Shown here one piece after another: positions 1-7,674 of a stretch of 64,000 nt of DNA. Under the pieces are notes generated by a model that did not search any database, was not told where the DNA came from, and saw nothing but the letters and a program-made list of their open reading frames with translations. The DNA is from JAABVD01 sp965204545. GTDB lineage: Bacteria > Verrucomicrobiota > Verrucomicrobiia > Opitutales > UBA2995. The stretch is from NCBI GenBank assembly GCA_965204545.1, contig CBDBFA010000003.1, positions 2,294,001 through 2,358,000 of the forward strand. The letters are read 5' to 3'. Each line of letters begins with the position of its first letter. Positions within the stretch are counted from its first letter, which is position 1. Made by a program: the position numbers and the translations under genes.

Positions 1-1
1 G

Positions 2-712
2 TGGAGGGAATGTTATAAATTTGCAGCGACGCTGGAAGAATTCTCCCCTGAAAGCTGTCCTGCCGCGTTCAGTGAATTCTTAAGGCGCGCCAGGCCCGCA
101 GCCATGAATTGGACAAATGTTAACTATGACACGACCAACACGACATTCTTCTATAGAGCCTATGGAGCTTTCTCGTTTATTCTCGAGACCCCTTACCATC
201 GCGGCGAGGGTATGAGCGGGAAAGTCCTGGAACCAGACGATTGGCGAAAACTGGGGCATGGTTTGACGAAGGCTCTGAGAGCGTTGTTGGATGGTAAGCT
301 GAAAGAGATTGGCGAGATAGAAGACAGAGGCATTGATATTTTGTCCGAATGGCACCTTGTCCAACTGCCGAGCAAGGTGAAGCTATCCGAGGTAGATGAG
401 ACTCTTGAAATAGAATCTGTGGAAGTGGAGACAAAGGGTGATTCTTTCGTTTGGCTGGCTTCGAATGCTGTATGTGAGACGGTCTCATTGGATTATGAAT
501 TGGAAGGGACAATAAGACAGTGCCAACTATCTCTGAAAGAGGTAGGCGCTTCAAAGGCTCTTCCAACTGGAAGAATTGAAACCTACAACATTGAGCTCGA
601 TGCTTCTTCGACATCCTTCAAGAAGCGCGCTGAGAATATTAAGAGGTTTCGCGTTCTGCTGCGGATAGATGGATTGAATGGCAAACTTCGGATTAGATTA
701 TCCAGCAGCTAA
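2..712 (+). CDS. C-terminal part of a protein, possibly an M14-like metallopeptidase
   Basis: The reading frame is open from base 2, so the gene begins outside the window; the first internal ATG is at 104 and need not be a start. The visible 236 residues end at TAA 710-712. The segment GAFSFILETPYHR followed by a helical LGHGLTKALRALL stretch resembles the end of the catalytic region of zinc carboxypeptidase-like (M14) proteins, where a Glu in such a strand is catalytic. The last 130 residues look like a beta-rich C-terminal domain. No zinc-binding HxxE can be seen because the N-terminal half is missing, so the family call is weak; that this is a real gene end is fairly sure. Confidence 0.5.
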   Translation, partial: WRECYKFAATLEEFSPESCPAAFSEFLRRARPAAMNWTNVNYDTTNTTFFYRAYGAFSFILETPYHRGEGMSGKVLEPDDWRKLGHGLTKALRALLDGKLKEIGEIEDRGIDILSEWHLVQLPSKVKLSEVDETLEIESVEVETKGDSFVWLASNAVCETVSLDYELEGTIRQCQLSLKEVGASKALPTGRIETYNIELDASSTSFKKRAENIKRFRVLLRIDGLNGKLRIRLSSS

Positions 713-782
713 CCCCCACCTTGGCGGCTGCGCCGCTAAAAAGGAAATTCCTGTCAATAATAGCCTTCAATAGAAAAACTAC

Positions 783-961
783 TAGCCCGGATATCTCACA
801 AAATTCGTGGCGAGCGAACGGAGGTCGAGTGCTGGTGGGCGTTTCGTGCAGATTCGGGGGTGAAGCCGGGTCGACACTCTGCAAAGTCCCGAATCCAGGG
901 AAATCCGCTCCAGCGCCGTCATTCCGGAGCGCAGCAGAAGATTTGTGAGATATTCGGGCTA
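783..961. repeat. Short interspersed repeat with inverted ends
   Basis: The ends, about 783-801 and 943-961, are near-perfect inverted copies (AGCCCGGATATCTCACAAA against its complement with one mismatch), enclosing about 140 bp. The first 65 bp, read on the minus strand, match a second copy at 12367-12430 at roughly four bases in five. This fills most of the 713-958 gap; no gene is seen there. It looks like a MITE/REP-type element. Confidence 0.6.
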
Positions 962-1741
962 GCTCCCAGCCACCGGCGGCAAGGGCCACTCGTCGCCAGC
1001 CGTGAAGCCGCCATCGACGTAAATGCACTGCCCGGTGAGGTAATCCGAAGCTGGCGCGGCGAGAAAGACGGCTGTGCCGACCAAGTCTTCGGGCGTCCCC
1101 AAGCGGTTGAGCACAACCCGCCCCTCGCCCCAAGCGCGCATGGTTTCGTCGGCCCACAGCTTCTCGGTGAGCGAGGTGATTATAAAGCCCGGGCAGATGG
1201 CGTTGACCTGGATGTTGTGCGAACCGAACTCAATGGCTTGGCCCTTGGTGAGTTGGCCGACGGCACCCTTGGTCGCGGTGTAGACCGACACTTTGGCAAG
1301 GGCGTAACCCGTGGTCAGCGAGCCGATGTTGATGATCTTGCCGCCTTGGCCGCGCTCGATCATCTGGCGGCCGACCTTCTGGCTGAGGAAGTACAGGCCC
1401 TTGAGGTTGACGGCCATGATCTGGTCGTAGTTTTCTTCCGAGACCTCGACGATGGGCTGGCGGATGTTCATCCCGGCATTATTGAACAAGATGTCTATGG
1501 GACCGCATTGCTCCAAGGCCGCATCCATGCCCTCCAAGTCGGCCATGTCCAACTCGACCGCGCGGGCCTTGCCGCCGCCGGCCTCAATGGCAGTGACGGC
1601 TTCGTCGAGTTGGCTGCGGGTGCGGGCGGCGCAAATAACTGTGGCTCCGGCCTCAGCCATGCCCGCGGCCACTCCGCGACCAATGCCGCGACTGGCGCCG
1701 GTGACGAGAGCGACTTTTCCCGCTAGCGAAAATAGATTCAC
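959..1741 (-). CDS. SDR-family oxidoreductase (gluconate 5-dehydrogenase/FabG-like)
   Basis: A classical 260-residue short-chain dehydrogenase that oxidises or reduces a hydroxyl/keto group with NAD(P). The cofactor motif TGASRGIG is at about residues 15-22, NNAG near 88, and the catalytic YTATK (YxxxK) with an upstream Ser near residues 140-160; NAICPGF and the C-terminal YVDGG complete the family pattern. It starts at an ATG 78 bp downstream of the alcohol dehydrogenase gene on the same strand, so it could be the last gene of the phosphonate operon. Its bases are visibly richer in G and C than those of the neighbours, including the third codon positions, which hints at separate origin. The substrate cannot be told; sugar-acid or polyol dehydrogenases are the nearest relatives. 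Confidence 0.85.
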   Translation of the reverse strand: MNLFSLAGKVALVTGASRGIGRGVAAGMAEAGATVICAARTRSQLDEAVTAIEAGGGKARAVELDMADLEGMDAALEQCGPIDILFNNAGMNIRQPIVEVSEENYDQIMAVNLKGLYFLSQKVGRQMIERGQGGKIINIGSLTTGYALAKVSVYTATKGAVGQLTKGQAIEFGSHNIQVNAICPGFIITSLTEKLWADETMRAWGEGRVVLNRLGTPEDLVGTAVFLAAPASDYLTGQCIYVDGGFTAGDEWPLPPVAGS

Positions 1742-1819
1742 AATACACTCCTTCGTTGTTAGTGGTTGCGTTGATTAATGACAATCGAAACTGCTATTCC
1801 AGCAAGGCTTTTCAGTTCC

Positions 1820-2971
1820 TTACCGGATCTTCACCAGGATCCTTTCGATGCCTTGTTTAGATAGTTTTCTTGGGTTGTTGGATAAGCGTTCCATGTTTAC
1901 CTGATCGGCGATCCAGGTGACTTCATCTTCGGCCAGGATGCCTGCATCGCGCAGCTGAAGAGGGGCGCCAACCGATTCCATCAGCGATTGGATTCTCTCT
2001 GCGCCACGCTCCGCGTTCGGCTGATCCAGAAGTTCAAGCAGAAATGCCATGCGGGCATGTACCTGGCCAGCTCCTCTCGGGTCAGTGCAATCGGTCGAAT
2101 TAACTGATGCATTGAAATTGAGAATCTCTCCGAGGGTCAGGGCCACGGCCAAGCCGTGAGGCAGTCCAAAACGGGTCGTGATCGCATAGGAAATGGCATG
2201 CGGTGCCGTGGTTTTGCTGATGTTGATGGCCTTGCCCGACAAATGAGCCGCCCGGCACATTGCCATACGAGCTTCTGGCGTGGGATGCTGCACGCAGTGC
2301 GGGAGGTTCGCCAGTGCCAAGTGGACCGATTCCGAAGCATAACGAATGGATTCGTCGGTAGCTCCAACTGCCCAGATCGACTCGACAGATTGACAAAAGG
2401 CGTCCAAACCGGAGGCCGCGGTGATGCCCGCCGGCAGGCTGTGAGTGAGCCGAGGATCAATTACCGCATGACTCGGCAGCAGACGCGAATCGGCAACCGA
2501 ATACTTCTGGCCATCGACGTAAGCCACCGCGAAATGTGTAGCCTCGCTGCCAGTTCCGGCAGTGGTGGGAATGGCGATGAGAGGTGGTCCATTCTTTTCA
2601 ATGTCGCAAAGGCCAGTGATCATCTTTCTGGGATCAGCCTGATGATCGGCCAGAGCACCAATCAGCTTGGCCAGATCGATTGCGGTACCACCACCAACCG
2701 CGATCACGACATCGGGATTCGACCCGCAAAACTGCTGAATGCCGCGCTGAATGTCCTCAAGTTTTGGATTTGGTTTGAAACCCGATAATCGTTCTACGCC
2801 GCAATCAGCAAACAGAGGTTCAAGTTCGTCTGCCGCTCCCGACCGATGGTAAGCAAGCTCGTCCGCCACGAGAAAGACCTTCCGTATTCCTAACTGGTCG
2901 AGAATGGCCGCGACTTTTTCAATCGCACCTTCTCCAAAATGAACATCCTGATTCTGTGATTCGATCTGCAT
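1820..2971 (-). CDS. Iron-type alcohol dehydrogenase, phosphonoacetaldehyde reductase/2-hydroxyethylphosphonate dehydrogenase type
   Basis: A group III metal-dependent alcohol dehydrogenase of 383 residues. The NAD-binding GGGTAID motif is near residue 95 and TTAGTGSE near 140. Metal ligands appear as Asp in GLDAFCQSVES, then His in APHAISY and His in LPHGLAVAL; the usual first His is Gln, as I recall for the PhpC-type phosphonoacetaldehyde reductases, whose APHAISY...PHG..VALTLGE stretch it also shares. Those enzymes interconvert phosphonoacetaldehyde and 2-hydroxyethylphosphonate. The gene follows the PhnY-type gene with a 9-bp gap and the PhnA gene before that, so I infer it works in the oxidative direction and feeds phosphonoacetaldehyde to PhnY. 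A role on another hydroxyalkylphosphonate is possible. Confidence 0.8.
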   Translation of the reverse strand: MQIESQNQDVHFGEGAIEKVAAILDQLGIRKVFLVADELAYHRSGAADELEPLFADCGVERLSGFKPNPKLEDIQRGIQQFCGSNPDVVIAVGGGTAIDLAKLIGALADHQADPRKMITGLCDIEKNGPPLIAIPTTAGTGSEATHFAVAYVDGQKYSVADSRLLPSHAVIDPRLTHSLPAGITAASGLDAFCQSVESIWAVGATDESIRYASESVHLALANLPHCVQHPTPEARMAMCRAAHLSGKAINISKTTAPHAISYAITTRFGLPHGLAVALTLGEILNFNASVNSTDCTDPRGAGQVHARMAFLLELLDQPNAERGAERIQSLMESVGAPLQLRDAGILAEDEVTWIADQVNMERLSNNPRKLSKQGIERILVKIR

Positions 2972-2980
2972 CGCCGATGT

Positions 2981-4399
2981 TCACCAAGGGAGTGAATAGG
3001 TTTTCACCGTCGTCATGAACTTCATCGCTTCGATGACCCCTTCCTTGATCCCCAGCCCCGAATCCTTAATGCCGCCGAATGGCGACAACTCGATCCGGTA
3101 TCCCGGTACCTGATTGATATTTACTGTTCCCGTTTCCAGAGATTGGATGGCCTTGGTCGCCGCCGCCAAATCGTTGGTCACCACGCCGGAGGAAAGCCCG
3201 AAATTTGAGCTGTTGGCCAGCTCGATGGCATCATCCAGGTCTCTTACGGTAAGAATCGGAGCCAGTGGCCCGAAGGACTCTTCGCACACCATTTCGGTTG
3301 TCCGTGGCACATCGGCAATGACTGTCGGCTCCAGCAGTGCTCCGGTCCGTTTGCCTCCGATCATCAGCCTGGCGCCTTCATCGACCGCTTGCCGAACGCG
3401 GCGCTCCAGGAGTTGCGCGGCTTCTTCGTCAATCACCGAGCCGACACGAGTGGCTTCGTCGGCGGGATCGCCACATGGGTATTCGCTTGTTTTCTCTACC
3501 AACCGCCGGGTGAATTCCTCGACAATGGGCTCTTGAATCAACAAGCGTTTCACAGCCGTGCAGCGCTGCCCACTATTGCGGTAACAGCCTTCGGCAGCCA
3601 GTGTGACTGCCAAATCCAGATCGGCATCTTCGAGAACGATCAGGGGGGAATTGCCACCTAGCTCCAGACAGAGCTTTTTGTAACCGGCGATGGAAGCAAT
3701 CCGCTTCCCGACGGGCGTTCCGCCAGTGAAGGTTACCAGTTGCACACGCTCGTCGCGGATCATCGGCTCCACCACCTCATCGATCTCACCGGCAAAGATA
3801 CTCAGCATCCAGCCCGGTAATCCTGCTCGGTAAAACAATTCGGCGAACCGGATCGCAGTCAGTGGTGTCTTGATGGACGGCTTCACCATGATCGGTGTTC
3901 CCGCCGCGATCGCCGGAGCGACCTTGTGTGCCACTTGGTTCAAGGGGTGATTAAACGGGGTGATCGCCGCTGCGAGTTTCAGCGGATCGCGTTGCGTGAA
4001 AATCTTCCGTGATTTGCCCTGCGGCGAGATATCACAGGAGAAAATCTGTCCGTCGTCCTGCAGCGCTTCGATGGCAGCGAACTGAAGGACGTCTTGAGCC
4101 CGGCCAACTTCGTATCGTGTCTCACGCATGCAGAGCCCTGATTCGAGCCGGATCAGATGAGCGAATTGCTCAGCTTGATCGGTCAAAAGGTCCTTCACCT
4201 TGTTGAGAATCTCGGATCGCTCGTAGCGTGATAGCGGTTCGGACCCACCGAGTGCCCCGGTGATCGCATCTTCGAGTTGGGATCGGTCTATCACCGATAC
4301 CGTGCCGCTCAGTGAATTATCGTATGGATAGTAGACGTCGAATTTCCGATCGGTGGTGATGGCTTCGCCGCAAATATAGGATGGCAGATCAAGAGGCAT
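2981..4399 (-). CDS. phnY: Phosphonoacetaldehyde dehydrogenase
   Basis: A 472-residue aldehyde dehydrogenase that should oxidise phosphonoacetaldehyde to phosphonoacetate with NAD+. The catalytic Cys lies in NSGQRCTAVKR, the general-base Glu in LELGGNSPL, and the cofactor region includes PFNHPLNQ and FTGGTPVGK. The C-terminal blocks PFGGIKDSGLG and MTTVKTYSLPW match what is typical of the PhnY branch rather than generic aldehyde dehydrogenases. It lies 9 bp after the phosphonoacetate hydrolase gene and 9 bp before the alcohol dehydrogenase, a tight operon in which substrate and product link directly. PhnY normally takes its aldehyde from the transaminase PhnW, which is not in the window; here the alcohol dehydrogenase is the likely source. 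Confidence 0.9.
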   Translation of the reverse strand: MPLDLPSYICGEAITTDRKFDVYYPYDNSLSGTVSVIDRSQLEDAITGALGGSEPLSRYERSEILNKVKDLLTDQAEQFAHLIRLESGLCMRETRYEVGRAQDVLQFAAIEALQDDGQIFSCDISPQGKSRKIFTQRDPLKLAAAITPFNHPLNQVAHKVAPAIAAGTPIMVKPSIKTPLTAIRFAELFYRAGLPGWMLSIFAGEIDEVVEPMIRDERVQLVTFTGGTPVGKRIASIAGYKKLCLELGGNSPLIVLEDADLDLAVTLAAEGCYRNSGQRCTAVKRLLIQEPIVEEFTRRLVEKTSEYPCGDPADEATRVGSVIDEEAAQLLERRVRQAVDEGARLMIGGKRTGALLEPTVIADVPRTTEMVCEESFGPLAPILTVRDLDDAIELANSSNFGLSSGVVTNDLAAATKAIQSLETGTVNINQVPGYRIELSPFGGIKDSGLGIKEGVIEAMKFMTTVKTYSLPW

Positions 4400-4408
4400 C
4401 TTTTGAGG

Positions 4409-5653
4409 TTAGTTATTGAATCGAGTGCCGTTGCAAACAAAGTCGAAGATCTCGAAATTCCGTGGGTCCCCGGCGGCTTTGGCCTGGTATCGGTCGTTCA
4501 GCGCTTCGGACAGGAGCATGGGAACCATTTCTTCGTAGCGTCCCCCATGAGATCGGAGAGAGCCGTCCAGCTTGGACAAGTCGTGGTGTTCCGGCGTCCG
4601 GCCGATGACCGCATCCCGGCTGGACATCACGAACAGGTCACCGATTCGATCGGCGGGAAGTTCGAGCTTGGAGGCGGCTGCCTCCCGGTCGTGAACCTCG
4701 GCGACACCCGGCAGATTAAAGATCCAACGGCCGATCGCTGAACCATCGGCCCCTTTGGGAAGATACACATTCACGGCTCCACCCAATGCCCCATGATGCA
4801 CAACGTAGGGGTCTGTGATCGGACAGATGACGCGACAACCTGGACCGAATTGTTTCTCCAGTTCGGTTTCCAGATATATCACGTTGATCGATCCATCCGC
4901 CCGGCACTTGGCGTTCATCCCGTGATCCGCAGTGGCGCCGACGATCGCGCCCAGTTCGATGAGCCGTCCAATTTCTTCATCGATAGCAGCGTAGAAGTCC
5001 AGCGACTCAGGCGCCTCGGGCGGAAACTTGTGCTGCATATAATCGGTCAGTGACAGGTAAAGAAAATCCGCCCGGCCCTGTTCGAGCAATTTGACTCCAG
5101 CTCGAAGTACATAAAGACTTGCTTCGGCGGAATAAATCGGTGGTGTCGGGCCGACCAGGCCGACCGCGTCCAAGATTCCGTTCACTTTTTCCGTGACCTC
5201 GTCAGCTTTTTCCGCACTGAAGGCGATCCCGTCCATGTTCTTGGAGAGCAATTCGCGGAGCTTATCTTTGGCGGTCACCATTGCCACCTTGCGCCCCGCT
5301 TGCGATGCCGCGGCCAGAATCGAATCGTTCCGGAGAAACTTGCTCGAGTTGGTCATGACCTCTTCCCCGGTTTCCGGGTCGAGAATATAGTTTCCCGCGA
5401 TTCCCGTCTGATTAGGGGGTGTGCCTGTCACGATCGCGCAGTTGTTCACGTTGGTGAATGAAGGCAAAGCCGCTCGCACCATTCCACGATAGCCTTTCGC
5501 GGCCATCCTCTGCACATGAGGCATGCGATCCTGAGCCATTGACAGGCTGAGATATTCATCCGCGCAACCATCGATGCAAATCACGGCGATCGGCCGGTCA
5601 GGAACGTCCAAGACGATGTCATTCACGGAAATTTCGGCCGGTTTAGTGTTCAT
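4409..5653 (-). CDS. phnA: Phosphonoacetate hydrolase
   Basis: A 414-residue alkaline-phosphatase-superfamily enzyme that cleaves the C-P bond of phosphonoacetate to acetate and phosphate using two zinc ions. Every hallmark of the family can be placed: Asp28 in ICIDG, the nucleophile Thr67 in PSFTNVNN, the substrate lysines 129 and 131 in TAKDKLR, Asp204 and His208 in LTDYMQH, Asp243-His244 in ATADHGM, and His369 in LRSHGG. There is no signal peptide, as expected for a cytoplasmic enzyme. It is the first gene of the leftward operon and its ATG is 96 bp from the divergent transporter start. The full motif set separates it from phosphodiesterases and phosphoglycerate mutases of the same superfamily. 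Confidence 0.93.
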   Translation of the reverse strand: MNTKPAEISVNDIVLDVPDRPIAVICIDGCADEYLSLSMAQDRMPHVQRMAAKGYRGMVRAALPSFTNVNNCAIVTGTPPNQTGIAGNYILDPETGEEVMTNSSKFLRNDSILAAASQAGRKVAMVTAKDKLRELLSKNMDGIAFSAEKADEVTEKVNGILDAVGLVGPTPPIYSAEASLYVLRAGVKLLEQGRADFLYLSLTDYMQHKFPPEAPESLDFYAAIDEEIGRLIELGAIVGATADHGMNAKCRADGSINVIYLETELEKQFGPGCRVICPITDPYVVHHGALGGAVNVYLPKGADGSAIGRWIFNLPGVAEVHDREAAASKLELPADRIGDLFVMSSRDAVIGRTPEHHDLSKLDGSLRSHGGRYEEMVPMLLSEALNDRYQAKAAGDPRNFEIFDFVCNGTRFNN

Positions 5654-5749
5654 CTACAAGGGGAGAAAAGCTTTTTGATAACTTCATTGCATTTGCAGGA
5701 AGAATGACTCAGGCTACACAAAGAGGATTTAGAGTCAACATCCGGTCAC
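5654..5749. promoter_or_regulatory. Divergent intergenic region between the phosphonate and glyceryl operons
   Basis: This 96-bp gap is the only space between phnA (leftward) and the transporter (rightward), so it must hold both promoters unless transcription starts further away. The XRE-cupin regulator encoded two genes downstream is the natural candidate to bind here. I see no long palindrome and no strong Shine-Dalgarno for phnA; an AAGAGGA lies at 5720-5726, rather far from the GTG at 5750. Confidence 0.5.
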
Positions 5750-7030
5750 GTGTCTTTTCCCGACAAATCCAGCCTATACCCGGAGCGCTCCGCAACCCGG
5801 TTCCGGAGAGCCCAATGGCGCATCCTCCTGGCGACCATGTTCTGTTACCTGTTCTTCTACACAGGCCGGCAGACATTCGGCTTTGCCATTCCCGGCATTG
5901 AGGAGGAGTTGGGAATCTCGAAAACAATGCTCGGCTGGGCGAGCACGGCCTTATTGTGGGCCTACGCTATTGGCCAGTCGATCAATGGAAATCTTGGCGA
6001 CCGTTTTGGTGGCCGGCGGATGATGAGTCTGGGCGCGTTGCTGTCCTGCGCGCTGAACTGGGTGGTCAGCTTTGGCTCAAACCTTTTGACCTTGATCGTG
6101 CCTTGGACGGCTAACGGATATGCTCAGTCGATGGGCTGGGCGCCTGGAAGCCGGGTTCTGTCAAACTGGTGGGGCCATCAAGAGCGAGGTAAGGTCTATG
6201 GACTGTATGTGTTCGCCGCGGGTCTATCATCCGTGTTGGCGTTCTCCACATCCACGTTGATTCTAGAATATGATCTGGGATGGCGCTGGATCTTTCGACT
6301 ACCGGTACTCCTATTGTTTTTGGGCGGAATCGTCTATTTCGTGATCGTACGTGATCGGCCAAGAGATCTGGGATTTGAGCCCTCGCCCAGTCATAGCGAT
6401 GATTCCCCATCTGAATTCGAAGTGGAAGATGAAGAAGACAAAGAATCGTCATGGAGCCGATACCGGCATGTTTTGTCGAACCCCCGCTTCCTGATCGCCT
6501 CCGTGGCCATCGGCTTCCAAAGCATGGCTCGGTATGGGCTGCTGATTTGGGTGCCGGTGCATTTTCTGGGGGAAGATTGGACGAACTCCGACACCATGTG
6601 GATCAGCATTGCCCTGCCTATCGGGATGGCGTTCGGAGCTCTGACTAGCGGCTGGATGTCCGACCGGTTGTTCCATTCCAACCGTTCACGAGTGATCGTA
6701 TTGTTCATGGCATTAGCCGCCGTGGCATCGCTGGGAATGCTCTTTCTTCCGAGAGAAAGCTCACTCGGTATTGCGCTGCTATTTATGACCGGATTTTTTG
6801 CCTACGGACCTCAATCGGCTTTTTGGGCGCTCTGCCCGGATCTGTTGGGCAAGACTCGGGCAGGGACGGGGACGGGCATCATGAACACCTTTGCCTATGT
6901 CTTCGCAGGGTTTGGCGAGCCTTTGATCGGTTGGATTATTGAAGTGAATCACAATACGAGCCTGGTATTTGCGGTGGTTGCCGTGGCCTGTGTCTGTAGC
7001 GCGCTCATCGCTATTCCCATTCGCAGGTGA
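5750..7030 (+). CDS. Organophosphate:phosphate antiporter (GlpT/UhpT-like MFS)
   Basis: A 426-residue, 12-segment major facilitator protein of the OPA family, which exchanges organic phosphates for inorganic phosphate across the inner membrane. The two arginines that bind phosphate in GlpT are conserved: Arg40 in FFYTGRQTFGF of the first helix and the Arg of MARYGLLIW in the second half. The family stretch QSMGWAPGSRVLSNWW is also present. The start is GTG at 5750; a later ATG would cut into the first helix. It leads a five-gene rightward run with gaps of 27, 17, 44 and 21 bp. Divergent to phnA, it may import a phosphonate or a glyceryl phosphate/phosphonate in exchange for the phosphate released inside. 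Confidence 0.88.
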   Translation: MSFPDKSSLYPERSATRFRRAQWRILLATMFCYLFFYTGRQTFGFAIPGIEEELGISKTMLGWASTALLWAYAIGQSINGNLGDRFGGRRMMSLGALLSCALNWVVSFGSNLLTLIVPWTANGYAQSMGWAPGSRVLSNWWGHQERGKVYGLYVFAAGLSSVLAFSTSTLILEYDLGWRWIFRLPVLLLFLGGIVYFVIVRDRPRDLGFEPSPSHSDDSPSEFEVEDEEDKESSWSRYRHVLSNPRFLIASVAIGFQSMARYGLLIWVPVHFLGEDWTNSDTMWISIALPIGMAFGALTSGWMSDRLFHSNRSRVIVLFMALAAVASLGMLFLPRESSLGIALLFMTGFFAYGPQSAFWALCPDLLGKTRAGTGTGIMNTFAYVFAGFGEPLIGWIIEVNHNTSLVFAVVAVACVCSALIAIPIRR

Positions 7031-7057
7031 AAATATAATGCTAGAAAGAATGGTACG

Positions 7058-7657
7058 ATGAACTTGGTGGAACTTGCTCAGCGGATCAAGAATCGCCGTC
7101 TTGACCAACGTCAGACCATTGAAGATGTCGCGGCTCAGGCTGGATTGACGCGCAGCTGGCTCTCGAAGGTGGAGAACTTTCGCGTTACGCCATCTCTTCC
7201 CGCATTGGGAAAGATCGCTAAGGCGCTGGACATATCCATTTCCGAGCTGTTTGAAGGGCTGGACGATACCCCGGAATTTATTCTCATCCGCAATGACGAG
7301 CGAAAGGTCATCCAACGCGATCCTTCACCCATAAACACATCGGTCTATGAATCGCTAGCCCACAAGCGAATGAACCGGACAATGGATCCGTTTCTGATCA
7401 CGATTCCTGGCAGGGTGGCCCGCGAAAACGCCATGGCGCACGAAGGAGAAGAATTTCTCTATGTTCAGTCCGGGTCAGTCCAGTTCGAATACGCTGGGGA
7501 AGTGGTTTCTCTGCAGACCGGTGACAGCCTCTATTTTGACGCGAATGTTCCCCATCGGTTGATCAATCCAAATAAACGACCGGCCGAAGTATTGTGCGTG
7601 TTCAGCGAGCCTTCGCACGATCCTCCCTTCCCAACAGCCAGAAAAATAAAAAGCTAA
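7058..7657 (+). CDS. XRE-family transcriptional regulator with cupin domain
   Basis: A 199-residue regulator. Residues 1-64 form a helix-turn-helix (IEDVAAQAGLTRSWLSKVE followed by the FRVTPSLPALGKIAKAL helix), and residues about 120-190 form a cupin with HEGEEFLYVQSG and GDSLYFDANVPHR. XRE-cupin proteins commonly bind a small catabolic substrate in the cupin and switch the local operon. The ATG is 27 bp after the transporter stop and the kinase follows 17 bp after its own stop, so it is co-transcribed with the genes it probably controls, and it may also act on the divergent phosphonate operon through the 96-bp gap. Confidence 0.85.
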   Translation: MNLVELAQRIKNRRLDQRQTIEDVAAQAGLTRSWLSKVENFRVTPSLPALGKIAKALDISISELFEGLDDTPEFILIRNDERKVIQRDPSPINTSVYESLAHKRMNRTMDPFLITIPGRVARENAMAHEGEEFLYVQSGSVQFEYAGEVVSLQTGDSLYFDANVPHRLINPNKRPAEVLCVFSEPSHDPPFPTARKIKS

Positions 7658-7660
7658 GCA

Positions 7661-7666
7661 AAGGAG
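7661..7666 (+). promoter_or_regulatory. Ribosome binding site fixing the kinase start
   Basis: AAGGAG sits 8 bases before the ATG at 7675. The frame is open back to 7594, but this site and the family N-terminus MAKNYVLVIDEGTTG both place the start at 7675, just after the regulator's stop. Confidence 0.8.
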
Positions 7667-7674
7667 AAATAAAA

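Noticed and set aside
860..1726. A 288-codon open frame antisense to the SDR gene
   Set aside because: Shadow of a GC-rich gene; the SDR strand carries all family motifs.
4409..5653. PhnA as a nucleotide pyrophosphatase/phosphodiesterase
   Set aside because: The PSFTNVNN nucleophile block, the TAKDKLR lysine pair and the PhnY neighbour are specific for phosphonoacetate hydrolase.
5654..5749. A palindromic operator for the XRE-cupin protein in the divergent gap
   Set aside because: Only short, imperfect symmetries such as TGCATTTGCA were found; not enough to name a site.
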